A stretch of DNA of 50,957 bases from Chitinophagaceae bacterium UBA1946 (GCA_002336815.1 DDEU01000016.1:57015-107971); one strand, 5' to 3'; shown: positions 1 to 8,495, numbered from the stretch's first letter. Numbers and translations: made by a program. Notes: generated from the sequence alone by a model not told the origin.

Positions 1-1466
1 CAATAGCCGGGCAGAAAGCATGGTTCCTCTATATCCGTGGTGAAAGAAGCAAGGGTGTAACCGGCCTCACCAGTGATGCTTCTGCCACTACGCTGAGAAC
101 TACCGGTACTGTATACACCGGCGACCAGGTAAATACCATCGGTGCCAATGCCACTGCATTAATTGGTAATGTTTATCCGTCAGCGATCGATTTCACCGGC
201 CTGGTACGTACCGGCGGTGTAACCAATACCTTCTATATCTGGGATAGTAAAAAACTCAATGGCATCAGCCTGGGTGCTTACCAAACCTTCAGCGGTACCA
301 ATGGTTATCTCTGCTTATTGTCTGGCGGTAGTTATACAGTTGGCCAGCCCAATACCATCATCGAAAGCGGACAGGGTTTCCTGGTAAAAAGCATTGCAGC
401 GGGTACTCTAACACTGAAAGAATCTGCCAAAGTAAGCGGCAGCAACGGACTGGGCTTACGTCCTTCGGCTCCAAAAGCCAAGATCGACAGCAGGCTGTTC
501 AATGCCGGTGGCGATATGCTGGATGCCAATGCAGTAGTATTTGATGCAGCTTACGACAGAACAGTGAACAGCGATGATGCCAACAAGCTGGGTAACCCGG
601 GTACCAACTTCGCCGTGGAAAGAGAAAACAATTTACTGGCGATAGAAGCCACCCAGCCACCGGTAAACAATGATGTGATCCCATTCAGGATGTGGAACCT
701 GCAGCAGCAAACCTACAAACTGGAATTTGCAGCCAGCAATATGAATACAGAAGGATTGTCTGCTACGCTGGAAGATGCTTACTTGCATACCAGTACCATC
801 ATCGATCTTACAACCACTACTACAGTAAACTTTACTGTAGATGGCAACAGCGCTTCTGCTGATGCCAACAGGTTCAGGATCCTGTTCAAACAGGCTGCAC
901 CATTGCCCATCACTTTTATCAGCCTCGCAGCTAACAGGGATGGCAGCAGTGTAAAAGTAGACTGGAAGATAGCTGCAGAAAGAAACATGAAAAGCTATGA
1001 AGTGGAACGTTCTACAGATGGCAGCAACTTTAGTATCGCAGGCAGTATAACAGCTACCAATAATTTGGGTGCTGATAAGAACTATAGCTTTACAGATGCT
1101 GCAGCCCCTGCTGTGACAGCGTTCTACAGGATAAGGAGCACAGGTACTGCAGGCGAATTCCGCTACAGCGCCATCGCAAAAGTTGCAGCAGGCAATGTGA
1201 AAGCGGGCTATGCCATCACGCCTAACCCTGTAGAAACCGGGACAATGAACCTGCAGTTCAATAACCAGGCGGCCGGTAAATACAGTGTAAGGATCTTCAA
1301 CGGAAATGGTCAGCTCATCCTTTCAAAGTCTGTTATTCATGCAGGCGGAAGCAGCACTCAATTGGTAAACCTGCCCGAAACAATTGCCCGTGGCAGTTAC
1401 CAGGTAGAGATCATAGCCCCGGACAAAACCAATACGCTTCGCACCTTGTTTGTAAATAAAAAATAA
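1..1466 (+). CDS. C-terminal part of a T9SS type A-sorted surface protein (5' end outside window)
   Basis: The reading frame is open from base 3, so the gene begins to the left of the window; the ATG at 318 is internal. The visible 487 residues start with a module containing a GQKAWFLYIRGERSKG stretch, pass through a beta-rich region with an FN3-like segment (about nt 900-1190), and end in a Por-type sorting domain beginning near YAITPNPVETG (nt 1208), with the usual alternating hydrophobic strands and a basic end. Such tails direct outer-membrane translocation by the type IX system followed by cleavage and surface anchoring. The whole visible part aligns without large gaps to the C-terminus of the giant protein encoded on the opposite strand at 17593-27273, so the two are paralogues. 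The function of the missing N-terminus is unknown; by analogy it may be an adhesin or beta-helix protein. Confidence 0.9.
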   Translation, partial: IAGQKAWFLYIRGERSKGVTGLTSDASATTLRTTGTVYTGDQVNTIGANATALIGNVYPSAIDFTGLVRTGGVTNTFYIWDSKKLNGISLGAYQTFSGTNGYLCLLSGGSYTVGQPNTIIESGQGFLVKSIAAGTLTLKESAKVSGSNGLGLRPSAPKAKIDSRLFNAGGDMLDANAVVFDAAYDRTVNSDDANKLGNPGTNFAVERENNLLAIEATQPPVNNDVIPFRMWNLQQQTYKLEFAASNMNTEGLSATLEDAYLHTSTIIDLTTTTTVNFTVDGNSASADANRFRILFKQAAPLPITFISLAANRDGSSVKVDWKIAAERNMKSYEVERSTDGSNFSIAGSITATNNLGADKNYSFTDAAAPAVTAFYRIRSTGTAGEFRYSAIAKVAAGNVKAGYAITPNPVETGTMNLQFNNQAAGKYSVRIFNGNGQLILSKSVIHAGGSSTQLVNLPETIARGSYQVEIIAPDKTNTLRTLFVNKK

Positions 1467-1494
1467 ACAGACAACAGTTAAAGAATACAGCAAC

Positions 1495-1543
1495 TTATAA
1501 AGCAAACGCCCTTCAACTGAGTTGAAGGGCGTTTGCTTTATAA
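1495..1543. terminator. Bidirectional intrinsic terminator
   Basis: Perfect 23-bp inverted repeat (1495-1517 and 1521-1543) with a 3-nt TGA loop and a CCCTTCAAC/GTTGAAGGG core, flanked by an A run on the + strand. It lies between the convergent surface-protein tail (ends 1466) and the Nudix gene (ends 1564), so it probably stops both transcripts. Confidence 0.8.
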
Positions 1544-1563
1544 AAAAAATGTTCAGTTAATAA

Positions 1564-2112
1564 TTAACCAGCCTGCTGTTCATCAAATTTTTGAAAAGCA
1601 TACATCATGCAGCACACATGCAATGCCTGCACAAATTCATTTCGCTGCAGCATTGTTCTTACGGTTTCAACCGGCAACAGCAGTACTTCAATGTCTTCGT
1701 TGTGATCAAGCTGTTGCTCACTGATCTTTTTGCCACCGGTGGCGAGGAACAATTCCGTGTAATTATTGAGTACACCTGGGTTAGCGGCTACCTTGCCAAC
1801 ATAATGTATCCCCGGGAAATGATATCCTGTTTCCTCGAGGAGTTCTCTTGCGACTGCGGTTTTGGTATTTTCACCGGCATCCATAAAACCGCCGGGTATT
1901 TCAAGAATCGCCGCTTCTATCGGGTAACGGAATTGTTTTACCATTACTACGTTGTTATCTTCAGTAATGGCCATGGCACAAACACTGGTGGGCATTTCCA
2001 CTACAAAATATTCCGGGATAATGGTGCCGTCCGGCATTTCACACCTGTCTTTCCGGGCAGTAAAGTACTGGTGCTTCGAGATGTATTCTGAAGATATTTT
2101 TTTCCAGTTCAC
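1564..2112 (-). CDS. Nudix hydrolase (ADP-ribose pyrophosphatase-like)
   Basis: The protein has a complete Nudix box: GFMDAGE, seven residues, then RELLEETG, which supplies the Mg-binding glutamates. The surrounding fold (EYFVVE, VVMVKQFRYPIEAAILEIPGG) is that of ADP-sugar/ADP-ribose pyrophosphatases, which hydrolyse nucleoside diphosphates linked to a sugar; the actual substrate cannot be read from sequence. I chose the GTG at 2112, giving 182 residues beginning MNWKKISSEYISKH, because homologues of this family start at this WKK region. An in-frame ATG at 2193 would add 27 residues lacking family character and would run into the inverted repeat at 2176-2240. No Shine-Dalgarno is visible; the leader is A-rich. 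It is downstream of and co-directional with the YfiT-like gene, but 143 nt away. Confidence 0.88.
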   Translation of the reverse strand: MNWKKISSEYISKHQYFTARKDRCEMPDGTIIPEYFVVEMPTSVCAMAITEDNNVVMVKQFRYPIEAAILEIPGGFMDAGENTKTAVARELLEETGYHFPGIHYVGKVAANPGVLNNYTELFLATGGKKISEQQLDHNEDIEVLLLPVETVRTMLQRNEFVQALHVCCMMYAFQKFDEQQAG

Positions 2113-2175
2113 TTGATTTTTTTTTATTGATAAAATTGATTGCCTGAAGGGCGTGATGAGGTTATCAGTTGACCG

Positions 2176-2240
2176 GTGATCAGTTAAAAGCAATTTCCAC
2201 AGCCTGCATATCCGGTAACTTTTAACTTGTCACTGATCAC
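2176..2240. repeat. Imperfect intergenic inverted repeat (GTGATCAGT...TTAAAAG)
   Basis: The left arm at 2176-2190 (GTGATCAGTTAAAAG) is complementary to the right arm at 2219-2240, with about 7 unpaired bases inside the right arm. The left flank carries a second, direct TATCAGTT copy. It lies between two genes on the minus strand and has no U tract, so it looks more like a small palindromic intergenic repeat than a terminator. Confidence 0.5.
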
Positions 2241-2255
2241 TTCGGTTTCCTGTTC

Positions 2256-2783
2256 TCAACTCCATCCATTTCGTTCTCTCAATGAGGTGATGTGTGCTGT
2301 ATGGTGCCGGCCATGCCAGGCGTATAAGCCAAGCAGATACCATAAGGTCATCTCACGACCGTGTTCCGGGTGTACTACCGCCCTGTGCCACTCTGCTGGC
2401 TTGATTCCATTTAAAACGCCGAGCCACCTGTTGTGCAGGGCATGCAGCAATGTGAGCGACACGTTGATGGGAATGGATGCTACATCGGGAAGTTTAGCCC
2501 AGGCCACTTCATCGTAAGGTTTTATGGTTGGTTTATCTTCTGTAAGCCCAAGCTTGAATCTTATAAATGCATTTATGTGGCTGTCGGCTACATGGTGTAC
2601 CACCTGCCGCACCGTCCAGCCATCCGGGCGATAAGGCGCATCCAGTTGTGCCGCATCTAAATTGAGTACCGAATTTTCAAGATGCTGCGGCAGAAACCTG
2701 ATATCCGTAAGCCATGCCTGTAGCTGCTTTTCAGAAAAGGGCTGCGGTTCATATTTACCAATGGGATAGCGAAGATCTTCCAT
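2256..2783 (-). CDS. YfiT/BstA-like DinB-superfamily metal-dependent protein
   Basis: 175 residues, the normal length for the YfiT family (DinB-like four-helix bundle). The three metal-binding histidines expected for Bacillus YfiT are present at equivalent places: H64 in VVHHVADSH, and H160 and H164 in WHGRHHTAH. In Bacillus the relative BstA transfers bacillithiol to electrophiles; Bacteroidota homologues are usually annotated only as putative metal-dependent hydrolases, and I would not go beyond a thiol-transferase or hydrolase of unknown substrate. The start codon ATG at 2783 yields MEDLRYPIGKYE, which matches family N-termini. It lies 136 nt downstream of the FKBP gene, separated by a perfect AT-rich hairpin. 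Confidence 0.88.
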   Translation of the reverse strand: MEDLRYPIGKYEPQPFSEKQLQAWLTDIRFLPQHLENSVLNLDAAQLDAPYRPDGWTVRQVVHHVADSHINAFIRFKLGLTEDKPTIKPYDEVAWAKLPDVASIPINVSLTLLHALHNRWLGVLNGIKPAEWHRAVVHPEHGREMTLWYLLGLYAWHGRHHTAHITSLRERNGWS

Positions 2784-2809
2784 GATGATTCATTGACGGT
2801 TATAAAAAA

Positions 2810-2851
2810 CAATAATCAATAATCACACCGAAGCATAATTATTGATTATTG
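2810..2851. repeat. AT-rich perfect hairpin between FKBP and YfiT-like genes
   Basis: 14-bp perfect inverted repeat (2810-2823 and 2838-2851, CAATAATCAATAAT and complement) with a 14-nt loop. It lies just upstream of the YfiT-like start on the minus strand. It has no U tract, so it may be an mRNA processing or regulatory hairpin, or a weak terminator after the FKBP gene. Confidence 0.5.
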
Positions 2852-2919
2852 CAATTGTATTAAAACAACACCGGAGGCAGTGGCAAATGGTTCTATCATT
2901 TGTCAACTACCGGTAACGG

Positions 2920-3705
2920 TTAGTTCTTTTTTTCTTCCTTTGGTGCGGCAGTATCAGCAGCCGGAGCAACGCCTGCCGGTTTGATACTGATCAGTTCCAT
3001 TTCAAATACCAGTGCTGCTCCCCCGGGGATATCAGCACCTGCTCCCCTGTCGCCGTAACCGAGTTCGCTTGGAATGTACACTTTGAATTTATCACCGGTG
3101 TGCATCAATTGCAGGATTTCGGTCCAGCCCCTGATCACGCCGGCTACCGGAATGGTCAATGGTTCTCCTCTTTTGTAAGAATTGTCGAACTCTTTTCCGT
3201 CTACCAGTGTTCCTGCGTAGTGTGCTACAACCGTATCCTGTAATTTAGGCGTTGCAGAAGTGGGATCTCCTTTTGTGATCACTTCATACTGCAGGCCGCT
3301 TGGCAGTGTAATTACGCCAGCACGTTTTTTATTCTCTTCCAAAAACTTCGCAGATTTTGCTTTTTCAGCGCCTGATTTTTTAGAGGAGCTGGCTTGCAAT
3401 TCCGTTTGTATACAGGTGTTAGCCTGTTGTTCGGTAAGGATCGCCGTTTTTTTAGTAAAGATGTCAGTCATGGCTTTTTGCATGGCTGCATAATTGATCT
3501 TTTCGATGCTCTGTGTTTTCAGGTTATTGGCAATGTTCATTCCCAATGCATAGCTGAAAGAATCGAGCGGTGTTTTAAGAAATGCCGCACCGGCAGTTTT
3601 TGTTTTGTCAGATTCGGCAGCGCCTTTAGCCTTTACTCCCTTTTTTTGGGCACTTGCAGCTACTGCCAGTAATGATACACCCACCACTAAAATAAATTGC
3701 TTCAT
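2920..3705 (-). CDS. Exported FKBP-type peptidyl-prolyl cis-trans isomerase (Mip/FklB-like)
   Basis: 261 residues. The N-terminus (MKQFILVVGVSLLAVAASAQ) is a signal peptide with a likely cut after ASAQ. Residues about 45-110 form the helical FKBP_N dimerisation region (SYALGMNIANNLKTQ). Residues about 130-245 are the FKBP catalytic domain, with VAHYAGTLVDGKEFD, VIRGWTEILQLM and the SELGYGDRGAG loop. The C-terminus is an Ala/Pro/Lys-rich tail. It should catalyse proline isomerisation during folding of periplasmic or outer-membrane proteins. It begins 36 nt downstream of the ABC ATPase gene on the same strand, so the two may be co-transcribed. A second FKBP, of lipoprotein type, is at 11148-12167. 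Confidence 0.92.
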   Translation of the reverse strand: MKQFILVVGVSLLAVAASAQKKGVKAKGAAESDKTKTAGAAFLKTPLDSFSYALGMNIANNLKTQSIEKINYAAMQKAMTDIFTKKTAILTEQQANTCIQTELQASSSKKSGAEKAKSAKFLEENKKRAGVITLPSGLQYEVITKGDPTSATPKLQDTVVAHYAGTLVDGKEFDNSYKRGEPLTIPVAGVIRGWTEILQLMHTGDKFKVYIPSELGYGDRGAGADIPGGAALVFEMELISIKPAGVAPAADTAAPKEEKKN

Positions 3706-3741
3706 TGTTTACTTTTTTGTTATTGATTTATGTATTAAAAG

Positions 3742-4503
3742 TTATTCTTCCCGTATGTCTTTACCGGTAAGCTGTATGAATACATCTTCCAGGTTGGCGG
3801 CTTTTACCTGCTTCGGTCTTTCAAAGCCGGTGGCCACCAGGTCGTCGATCATTTTATCCGGCGAAGCTAAGGCAATTATTTTACCCTCGTCCATTATTGC
3901 GATCCGGTCGCACAATTGCTCCGCTTCATCCATATAATGCGTGGTGATGATCACTGTAGTGCCTTTGGAACGAATGTCTTTGATAAGTCCCCATAAATTG
4001 CGCCTGGCCTGCGGATCGAGCCCGGTAGTGGGCTCATCCAGGAAAATGATCTTCGGTTGGTTGATCAGCGTGGTGGCAATGGAAAAGCGCTGTTTTTGTC
4101 CTCCGCTCAATTCCTTGAATTTGTTCTTTGCTTTGTCTTCCAGGTTTACCAGGTGCAGCAATTCCTTTGCATCGGTATTGCGGTTGTACAGGCCGGAAAA
4201 CAGTTGTATCAGTTCTACCAGGTTTAAGCCGGGATAGTAACCGGAGGTTTGTAGCTGTACACCGATGATCTTTTTAATGCCATCTGCAGCCTTATCAAGA
4301 TCCAGCCCGTCTACCATCACTTTGCCGCTTGTCTTTTCCCGGAGGGTTTCAATGATCTCCAGCGTGGTGGATTTGCCGGCACCATTCGGACCCAGCAAGC
4401 CAAAAATTTCGCCCTCAAACACATCAAAAGAAATGCCCTTTACAGCTTCAAAACTGCCGTAGGTCTTCTTAAGATCAGTAACCGATATGATGGTGTTTTG
4501 CAT
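3742..4503 (-). CDS. ABC transporter ATP-binding protein (DrrA/ABC-2 type)
   Basis: 253 residues from the ATG at 4503 (MQNTIISVTDLKK); an upstream in-frame ATG at 4539 adds 12 residues with no family match. Walker A is GPNGAGKST (38-46), the signature is LSGGQ (132-136), Walker B is IIFLDE (152-157), and the H-loop histidine is in IITTHYMDEAEQ. The C-terminal LEDVFIQLTGKDIR segment is typical of DrrA/CcmA-like ATPases that energise ABC-2 exporters of drugs or lipids, or Na+ efflux. No ABC-2 permease gene is adjacent: the FKBP gene follows and fbp precedes. The partner must be encoded elsewhere. Confidence 0.92.
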   Translation of the reverse strand: MQNTIISVTDLKKTYGSFEAVKGISFDVFEGEIFGLLGPNGAGKSTTLEIIETLREKTSGKVMVDGLDLDKAADGIKKIIGVQLQTSGYYPGLNLVELIQLFSGLYNRNTDAKELLHLVNLEDKAKNKFKELSGGQKQRFSIATTLINQPKIIFLDEPTTGLDPQARRNLWGLIKDIRSKGTTVIITTHYMDEAEQLCDRIAIMDEGKIIALASPDKMIDDLVATGFERPKQVKAANLEDVFIQLTGKDIREE

Positions 4504-4726
4504 GTACTTTATTTTACCTGCCGCCCGTAATAACTGCAAATAGTTTGGCAGGGTTCAAAATCAGGCCACAAAATAAATCAATTTCGCCTGTTTAAACTAA
4601 TACATCACCCTCCCGGGGGCAATATTAACAGGATGGGTATTTAAAACATATACTCCGGCAGTTCTATTGATGTTCTCCCAGCCACCTATATCAAACCCGG
4701 CTGTGAATGGCCGCTTTGGGCTGTTC

Positions 4727-5743
4727 TTATTCACCCGGGTAATAAGTTTTCAATTCTTCCATCATCAGTTTGCTGCCCACAAAAAATGCGGTGCGTTCGT
4801 GGATATGGGTTGGTTGAATTTCAAGTACCCGTTGTTTGCCATCGGTTGCGAGACCGCCTGCCACTTCCACGATAAAAGCAAATGGATTGCACTCATACAT
4901 CAGCCGCAGCTTACCACCGGGTTTGTCGGTTGTAACAGGATACATAAAGATGCCGCCTTTGAGAAGGTTGCGGTGTACATCGCTTACCATGCTGCCGATA
5001 TAACGCTGCGTATAGGGACCACCGGTAGTTTTATCTTTTGTCTGGCAGATATTGATGTATTTTTTCACGCCTTCTTCGTACCGTAAAAAATTACCATGAT
5101 TTACCGAATATATTTTACCGCCCGGCGGGCATTGAATATTCGGGTGGCTCAATGTAAACTCGCCGATAGACGGATCAAGGGTAAAGCCATTCACTCCTCT
5201 CCTGGTGGCATATACAAGGATGGTTGAAGAACCATAGATCACATAGCCTGCCGCTACCTGCTTAATGCCCGGCTGCAGAAAATCTTCTTTGGTGGCCGGC
5301 TCCCCGATGGGCGACACCCGGCGGTACACGCTGAAGATGGTACCGATCGAAACATTTACATCAATGTTGGCGCTGCCATCCAGCGGGTCGAAAAGACAAA
5401 CATATTTACTGTTGTTGCTTACTTCATCATCAAAGATCACCACATCATCCAGCTCCTCGCTGCCAATACCGGCACAACTGATGCCATGCCGCAATACACC
5501 CATGAACTGGTCGTTGGCATATACATCTAACTTTTTCACTTCTTCACCCTGCACATTTACGGTACCATAATCGCCCAGGATATCTACCAGGCCTGCTTTG
5601 TTTACTTCTACGTTCACCCGTTTGGCAGCAAGACCAATATCCCTCAATAAGCCGGACAGTTCGCCCGTTGCATTGGGAAAGTTGCGCATTTGCTGAATGG
5701 TAAACTCATCAAGGGTTTGCACCCGGCGGTTGATCAAACTCAT
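4727..5743 (-). CDS. fbp: Class I fructose-1,6-bisphosphatase
   Basis: 338 residues, full length for class I FBPase (about 330-340). It removes the 1-phosphate of fructose 1,6-bisphosphate, the committed step of gluconeogenesis, in the cytoplasm. The metal/active-site motif is present as CLFDPLDGSANIDVN (the usual DPLDGSSNID with one Ser to Ala change), with upstream EELDD and the C-terminal GGKLRLMYECNPFAFIVE substrate-binding segment. The ATG at 5743 gives MSLINRRVQTLDEF, a family-typical start. It is divergent from aspartate kinase with a 243-bp gap. With pgi at 27.6 kb it supports hexose-phosphate synthesis from non-sugar carbon. Confidence 0.97.
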   Translation of the reverse strand: MSLINRRVQTLDEFTIQQMRNFPNATGELSGLLRDIGLAAKRVNVEVNKAGLVDILGDYGTVNVQGEEVKKLDVYANDQFMGVLRHGISCAGIGSEELDDVVIFDDEVSNNSKYVCLFDPLDGSANIDVNVSIGTIFSVYRRVSPIGEPATKEDFLQPGIKQVAAGYVIYGSSTILVYATRRGVNGFTLDPSIGEFTLSHPNIQCPPGGKIYSVNHGNFLRYEEGVKKYINICQTKDKTTGGPYTQRYIGSMVSDVHRNLLKGGIFMYPVTTDKPGGKLRLMYECNPFAFIVEVAGGLATDGKQRVLEIQPTHIHERTAFFVGSKLMMEELKTYYPGE

Positions 5744-5935
5744 AATAGCAATCGTTTTGGAATGTTTAAAATAATCACTGGCATATCAAAAATAAGGATT
5801 ATTCGGTACCGCAATTTTAACCGGAGGAACTCCGCGGTGAACAGCGGGATGGCCGGACCGGATGAGCGGCAGGAGACAATTAAGCCCTGTTATAAAAAAT
5901 TTGTCTATTAGCGGATCAATACACAATGGCATTGC

Positions 5936-5943
5936 TACATTTG
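5936..5943 (+). promoter_or_regulatory. Candidate -7 element for aspartate kinase
   Basis: TACATTTG matches the Bacteroidota sigma-A -7 consensus TAnnTTTG exactly and lies 43 nt before the ATG at 5987. No clear TTG/TTTG element is seen at the expected 17-23 nt upstream, so support is partial. Confidence 0.35.
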
Positions 5944-5986
5944 CACAAACTGGTTAAAACAACCAGCACACATTAGATTCTCTTTT

Positions 5987-7243
5987 ATGAAAGTATTTAA
6001 GTTTGGCGGCGCCAGCATTAACAGTACAGAAAGGATAGAAAATGTTGCAAAGATCATCCGGTCGTTTCCCGGGGAAAAACTGCTGATCATTATTTCGGCC
6101 ATGGGCAAAGTGACCAATGCGCTTGAAATGGTAGCAGGTGAATTTTACAAGGGCAATAAAGAACAGGCGCTTGCTTTATTCAATGAGCTTAAAAAAGAGC
6201 ATTTAAATGTGGCCGCACAGTTAACAGGCGATACGATGCCGCCTTTTAACGACCTGTTTACAGAAGTGGAATGGCTGCTGCATGATAAACCGGTGAGGGA
6301 ATACGACTATTATTACGACCAGATCGTCTGCATCGGGGAGCTGTTGAGTACTGCCATCGTAAGCCATTATTTTAACCAGTGCGGCATTAAGAATCAATGG
6401 ATCGATGTGAGGGATATTGTGCGTACAGATGATAATTTCAGGGATGCCGGTATTGACTGGAACTATACACAGGCAAAGGTGAACGATGAGGTGGCACCCA
6501 TGTTTCAACATACCGATATCGTGATCACACAGGGCTTTATCGGTTGTACAGATGAAAATGAAAGCACTACCCTGGGCAGAGAGGGCAGCGATTATACCGC
6601 AGCGATCTTTGCCAATATGCTGAATGCTGAAAGCCAAACGATCTGGAAAGATGTGGAGGGCGTAATGAATGCCGATCCTAAAAAATTCACAGATGCGGTT
6701 TTTATCAGTGAACTCAGCTACACTGAAGTGATAGAAATGGCTTACTACGGCGCACAGGTAATACACCCCAAAACCATTAAGCCACTACAGAACAAAGGCA
6801 TTCCGCTGCATGTAAAATGTTTTTTAAATGCTGCGTTACAAGGCACCGTTATCAGCAACCAGCCGGTACATAATCTTCCGCCAATTATAGTGGTGAAGCA
6901 GGAGCAGGTGCTGCTTCAATTCAGCTCGAAAGATTTTTCTTTTATCGGAGAAAAAGGAGTTGGAAAACTGTACGACTTGTTTGCCGATATCAAGATCCGC
7001 CCCAACCTGATGCAGAGTGGCGCCATCACGGTGTTGTGTTCACTTGATGACAGACCGGAAAGGATCGAAAAACTGGCGCTTGCAGCAAGTGAATTGTTTG
7101 ATGTACAGGTAGAAAAAAATTTAACACTCCTTACAGTGCGGCACTACAACGATGCCATTGTTGAAAAACTCACTGCAGGAAGGCAGCAGGTACTTAGCCA
7201 AAAAACAATTGAAACCATACAGGTGGTGATGAAGGAAGGATAA
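5987..7243 (+). CDS. Aspartate kinase (monofunctional)
   Basis: 418 residues. It phosphorylates L-aspartate to aspartyl-4-phosphate, the first step to lysine, threonine, methionine and diaminopimelate. The amino-acid-kinase signature KFGGAS lies at residues 5-10; the ATP/aspartate region contains TTLGREGSDYTAAIFA and a WKDVEGVMNADP nucleotide-binding segment. Residues about 300-418 form the ACT-type regulatory region, so allosteric feedback is likely. There is no fused homoserine dehydrogenase, and the length agrees with monofunctional enzymes of the phylum. No riboswitch-like structure is apparent in the 243-bp leader. It converges on the ABC permease gene with only 52 nt between stops. Confidence 0.94.
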   Translation: MKVFKFGGASINSTERIENVAKIIRSFPGEKLLIIISAMGKVTNALEMVAGEFYKGNKEQALALFNELKKEHLNVAAQLTGDTMPPFNDLFTEVEWLLHDKPVREYDYYYDQIVCIGELLSTAIVSHYFNQCGIKNQWIDVRDIVRTDDNFRDAGIDWNYTQAKVNDEVAPMFQHTDIVITQGFIGCTDENESTTLGREGSDYTAAIFANMLNAESQTIWKDVEGVMNADPKKFTDAVFISELSYTEVIEMAYYGAQVIHPKTIKPLQNKGIPLHVKCFLNAALQGTVISNQPVHNLPPIIVVKQEQVLLQFSSKDFSFIGEKGVGKLYDLFADIKIRPNLMQSGAITVLCSLDDRPERIEKLALAASELFDVQVEKNLTLLTVRHYNDAIVEKLTAGRQQVLSQKTIETIQVVMKEG

Positions 7244-7295
7244 AGGGTGCAGCATTTTATTTAAGTGAAAAAGACAACCGTGTAGAAGAAGAAGC

Positions 7296-8339
7296 TTATC
7301 CCTTCACCCTCGGGTCAACAACTCCATACAGCAGGTCTGCAAGCATGTTCACCAAAATAAAAATACAGCCGCTGATAAGCACAGAACCCATGACCACGGG
7401 GTAATCAAGTTTTTCCAAAGCGTCTACAGTGACTTTACCAATACCCTGCCAGCCAAAAATATACTCTACAAAAAAAGCACCGGCCAGCAATTCGGCAAAC
7501 CAGCCGGTAACTGCTGTGATCACAGGATTGAGAGCGTTGCGTAAGGCATGTTTCAATACAACCGTTCTGCTGCTTAATCCTTTGGCGTAAGCAGTACGGA
7601 TATAATCCTGGTTCAATACATCCAACATAGAACTCCGGGTAAGTTGGGTAATGATCGCCAAAGGACGGATGCCAAGTGTGAGTGCAGGAAGCACCAGGTT
7701 TTTAAGGGTTAAATATTTTTCGCCGGTCACTTCATCAATATCAAACCAGCTACCCGTTAGGTTAAGGCCTGTGTAAGGATGCAGTACCACCCCGAAAAAA
7801 TAGGCGATCACGATAGCCATAAAAAAAGACGGTGCAGAAATACCGGCAATGCTTGCAAATACGGCAGAAGTATCCAGCCAGGTTCCTTTTTTTACAGCAG
7901 CAATAACGCCGAGCAGTATCCCAAAAAAAACCGCCAGCAGCATGGCTGCCACCGCCAGGAGCAATGTGCCGGGAAGCGCTTCCATCAGCACAGCGCCTAC
8001 ATTCTTTTTTGTCTGGTAACTTTTTCGCAGGTAAGGGGCTTTAAAGCCAAATTTCACATCACCGCCGATAAAAAAACCCTTGAGTTCTTTTTTGACGATG
8101 TCATTCTTTGTATGAATACAAAGAGGTGAAACATCATTGAGGTATAAAAAAAACTGTTTCCATTTGGGTTGATCGAGGTACAGGTCTTTCCGGATATTGT
8201 CAAGCGTTTTTTTATCGCCCGTTTGGCCTACAATCATTTTTGCAGGATCGCCAAAGCCCTGGAACATAATAAACACCAGCACCACGATACCCAGCAGTAC
8301 AAGCACCGAATATGATATTTTTTTAAGGAGAAATGTCAA
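7296..8339 (-). CDS. Oligopeptide/dipeptide-type ABC transporter permease (DppB/OppB-like)
   Basis: 347 residues with an N-terminal membrane helix (about 8-28), a ~90-residue periplasmic loop, and five more helices. The binding-protein-dependent permease (EAA) motif is visible as DYIRTAYAKGLSSRTVVLKH, where the ATPase docks, and the C-terminus GVVDPRVKG is typical of DppB. The start appears to be TTG at 8337-8339 (TTG ACA TTT CTC CTT): an in-frame TAA lies a few codons upstream and no ATG precedes the first helix. Neither a DppC partner, a substrate-binding protein nor ATPases are adjacent, so it is an isolated permease gene, a pattern often seen in this phylum. Substrate unknown. Confidence 0.9.
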   Translation of the reverse strand: MTFLLKKISYSVLVLLGIVVLVFIMFQGFGDPAKMIVGQTGDKKTLDNIRKDLYLDQPKWKQFFLYLNDVSPLCIHTKNDIVKKELKGFFIGGDVKFGFKAPYLRKSYQTKKNVGAVLMEALPGTLLLAVAAMLLAVFFGILLGVIAAVKKGTWLDTSAVFASIAGISAPSFFMAIVIAYFFGVVLHPYTGLNLTGSWFDIDEVTGEKYLTLKNLVLPALTLGIRPLAIITQLTRSSMLDVLNQDYIRTAYAKGLSSRTVVLKHALRNALNPVITAVTGWFAELLAGAFFVEYIFGWQGIGKVTVDALEKLDYPVVMGSVLISGCIFILVNMLADLLYGVVDPRVKG

Positions 8340-8461
8340 AAGGAGACTTTAAGATATAAAGTTGCAATGTTATGATCATTATTTAAGACAGGTATTGAAT
8401 AATGTTCTGTAAACAATTTTCAACGAACAATATCCAGGGAAGCCATTCTCTGCGGGTTCCT

Positions 8462-8491
8462 CTTCAACCCTTCAAGAACCTTCAACCTTCA
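8462..8491. repeat. CTTCAA-type short intergenic repeat
   Basis: A run of degenerate CCTTCAA units. Its 11-mer CCTTCAACCTT (8479-8489) is the exact complement of the AAGGTTGAAGG copies at 15442-15452 and 15465-15475. It lies just beyond the stop codon of the BT_3928-like gene (8496). Confidence 0.5.
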
Positions 8492-8495
8492 GCCC

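Noticed and set aside
1591..2091. 166-codon plus-strand frame opposite the Nudix gene
   Set aside because: Lies entirely within the Nudix coding region on the other strand; composition is not protein-like.
5744..5986. Lysine- or other riboswitch ahead of aspartate kinase
   Set aside because: No multi-stem leader or anti-terminator with a U tract is visible in the 243-bp gap.
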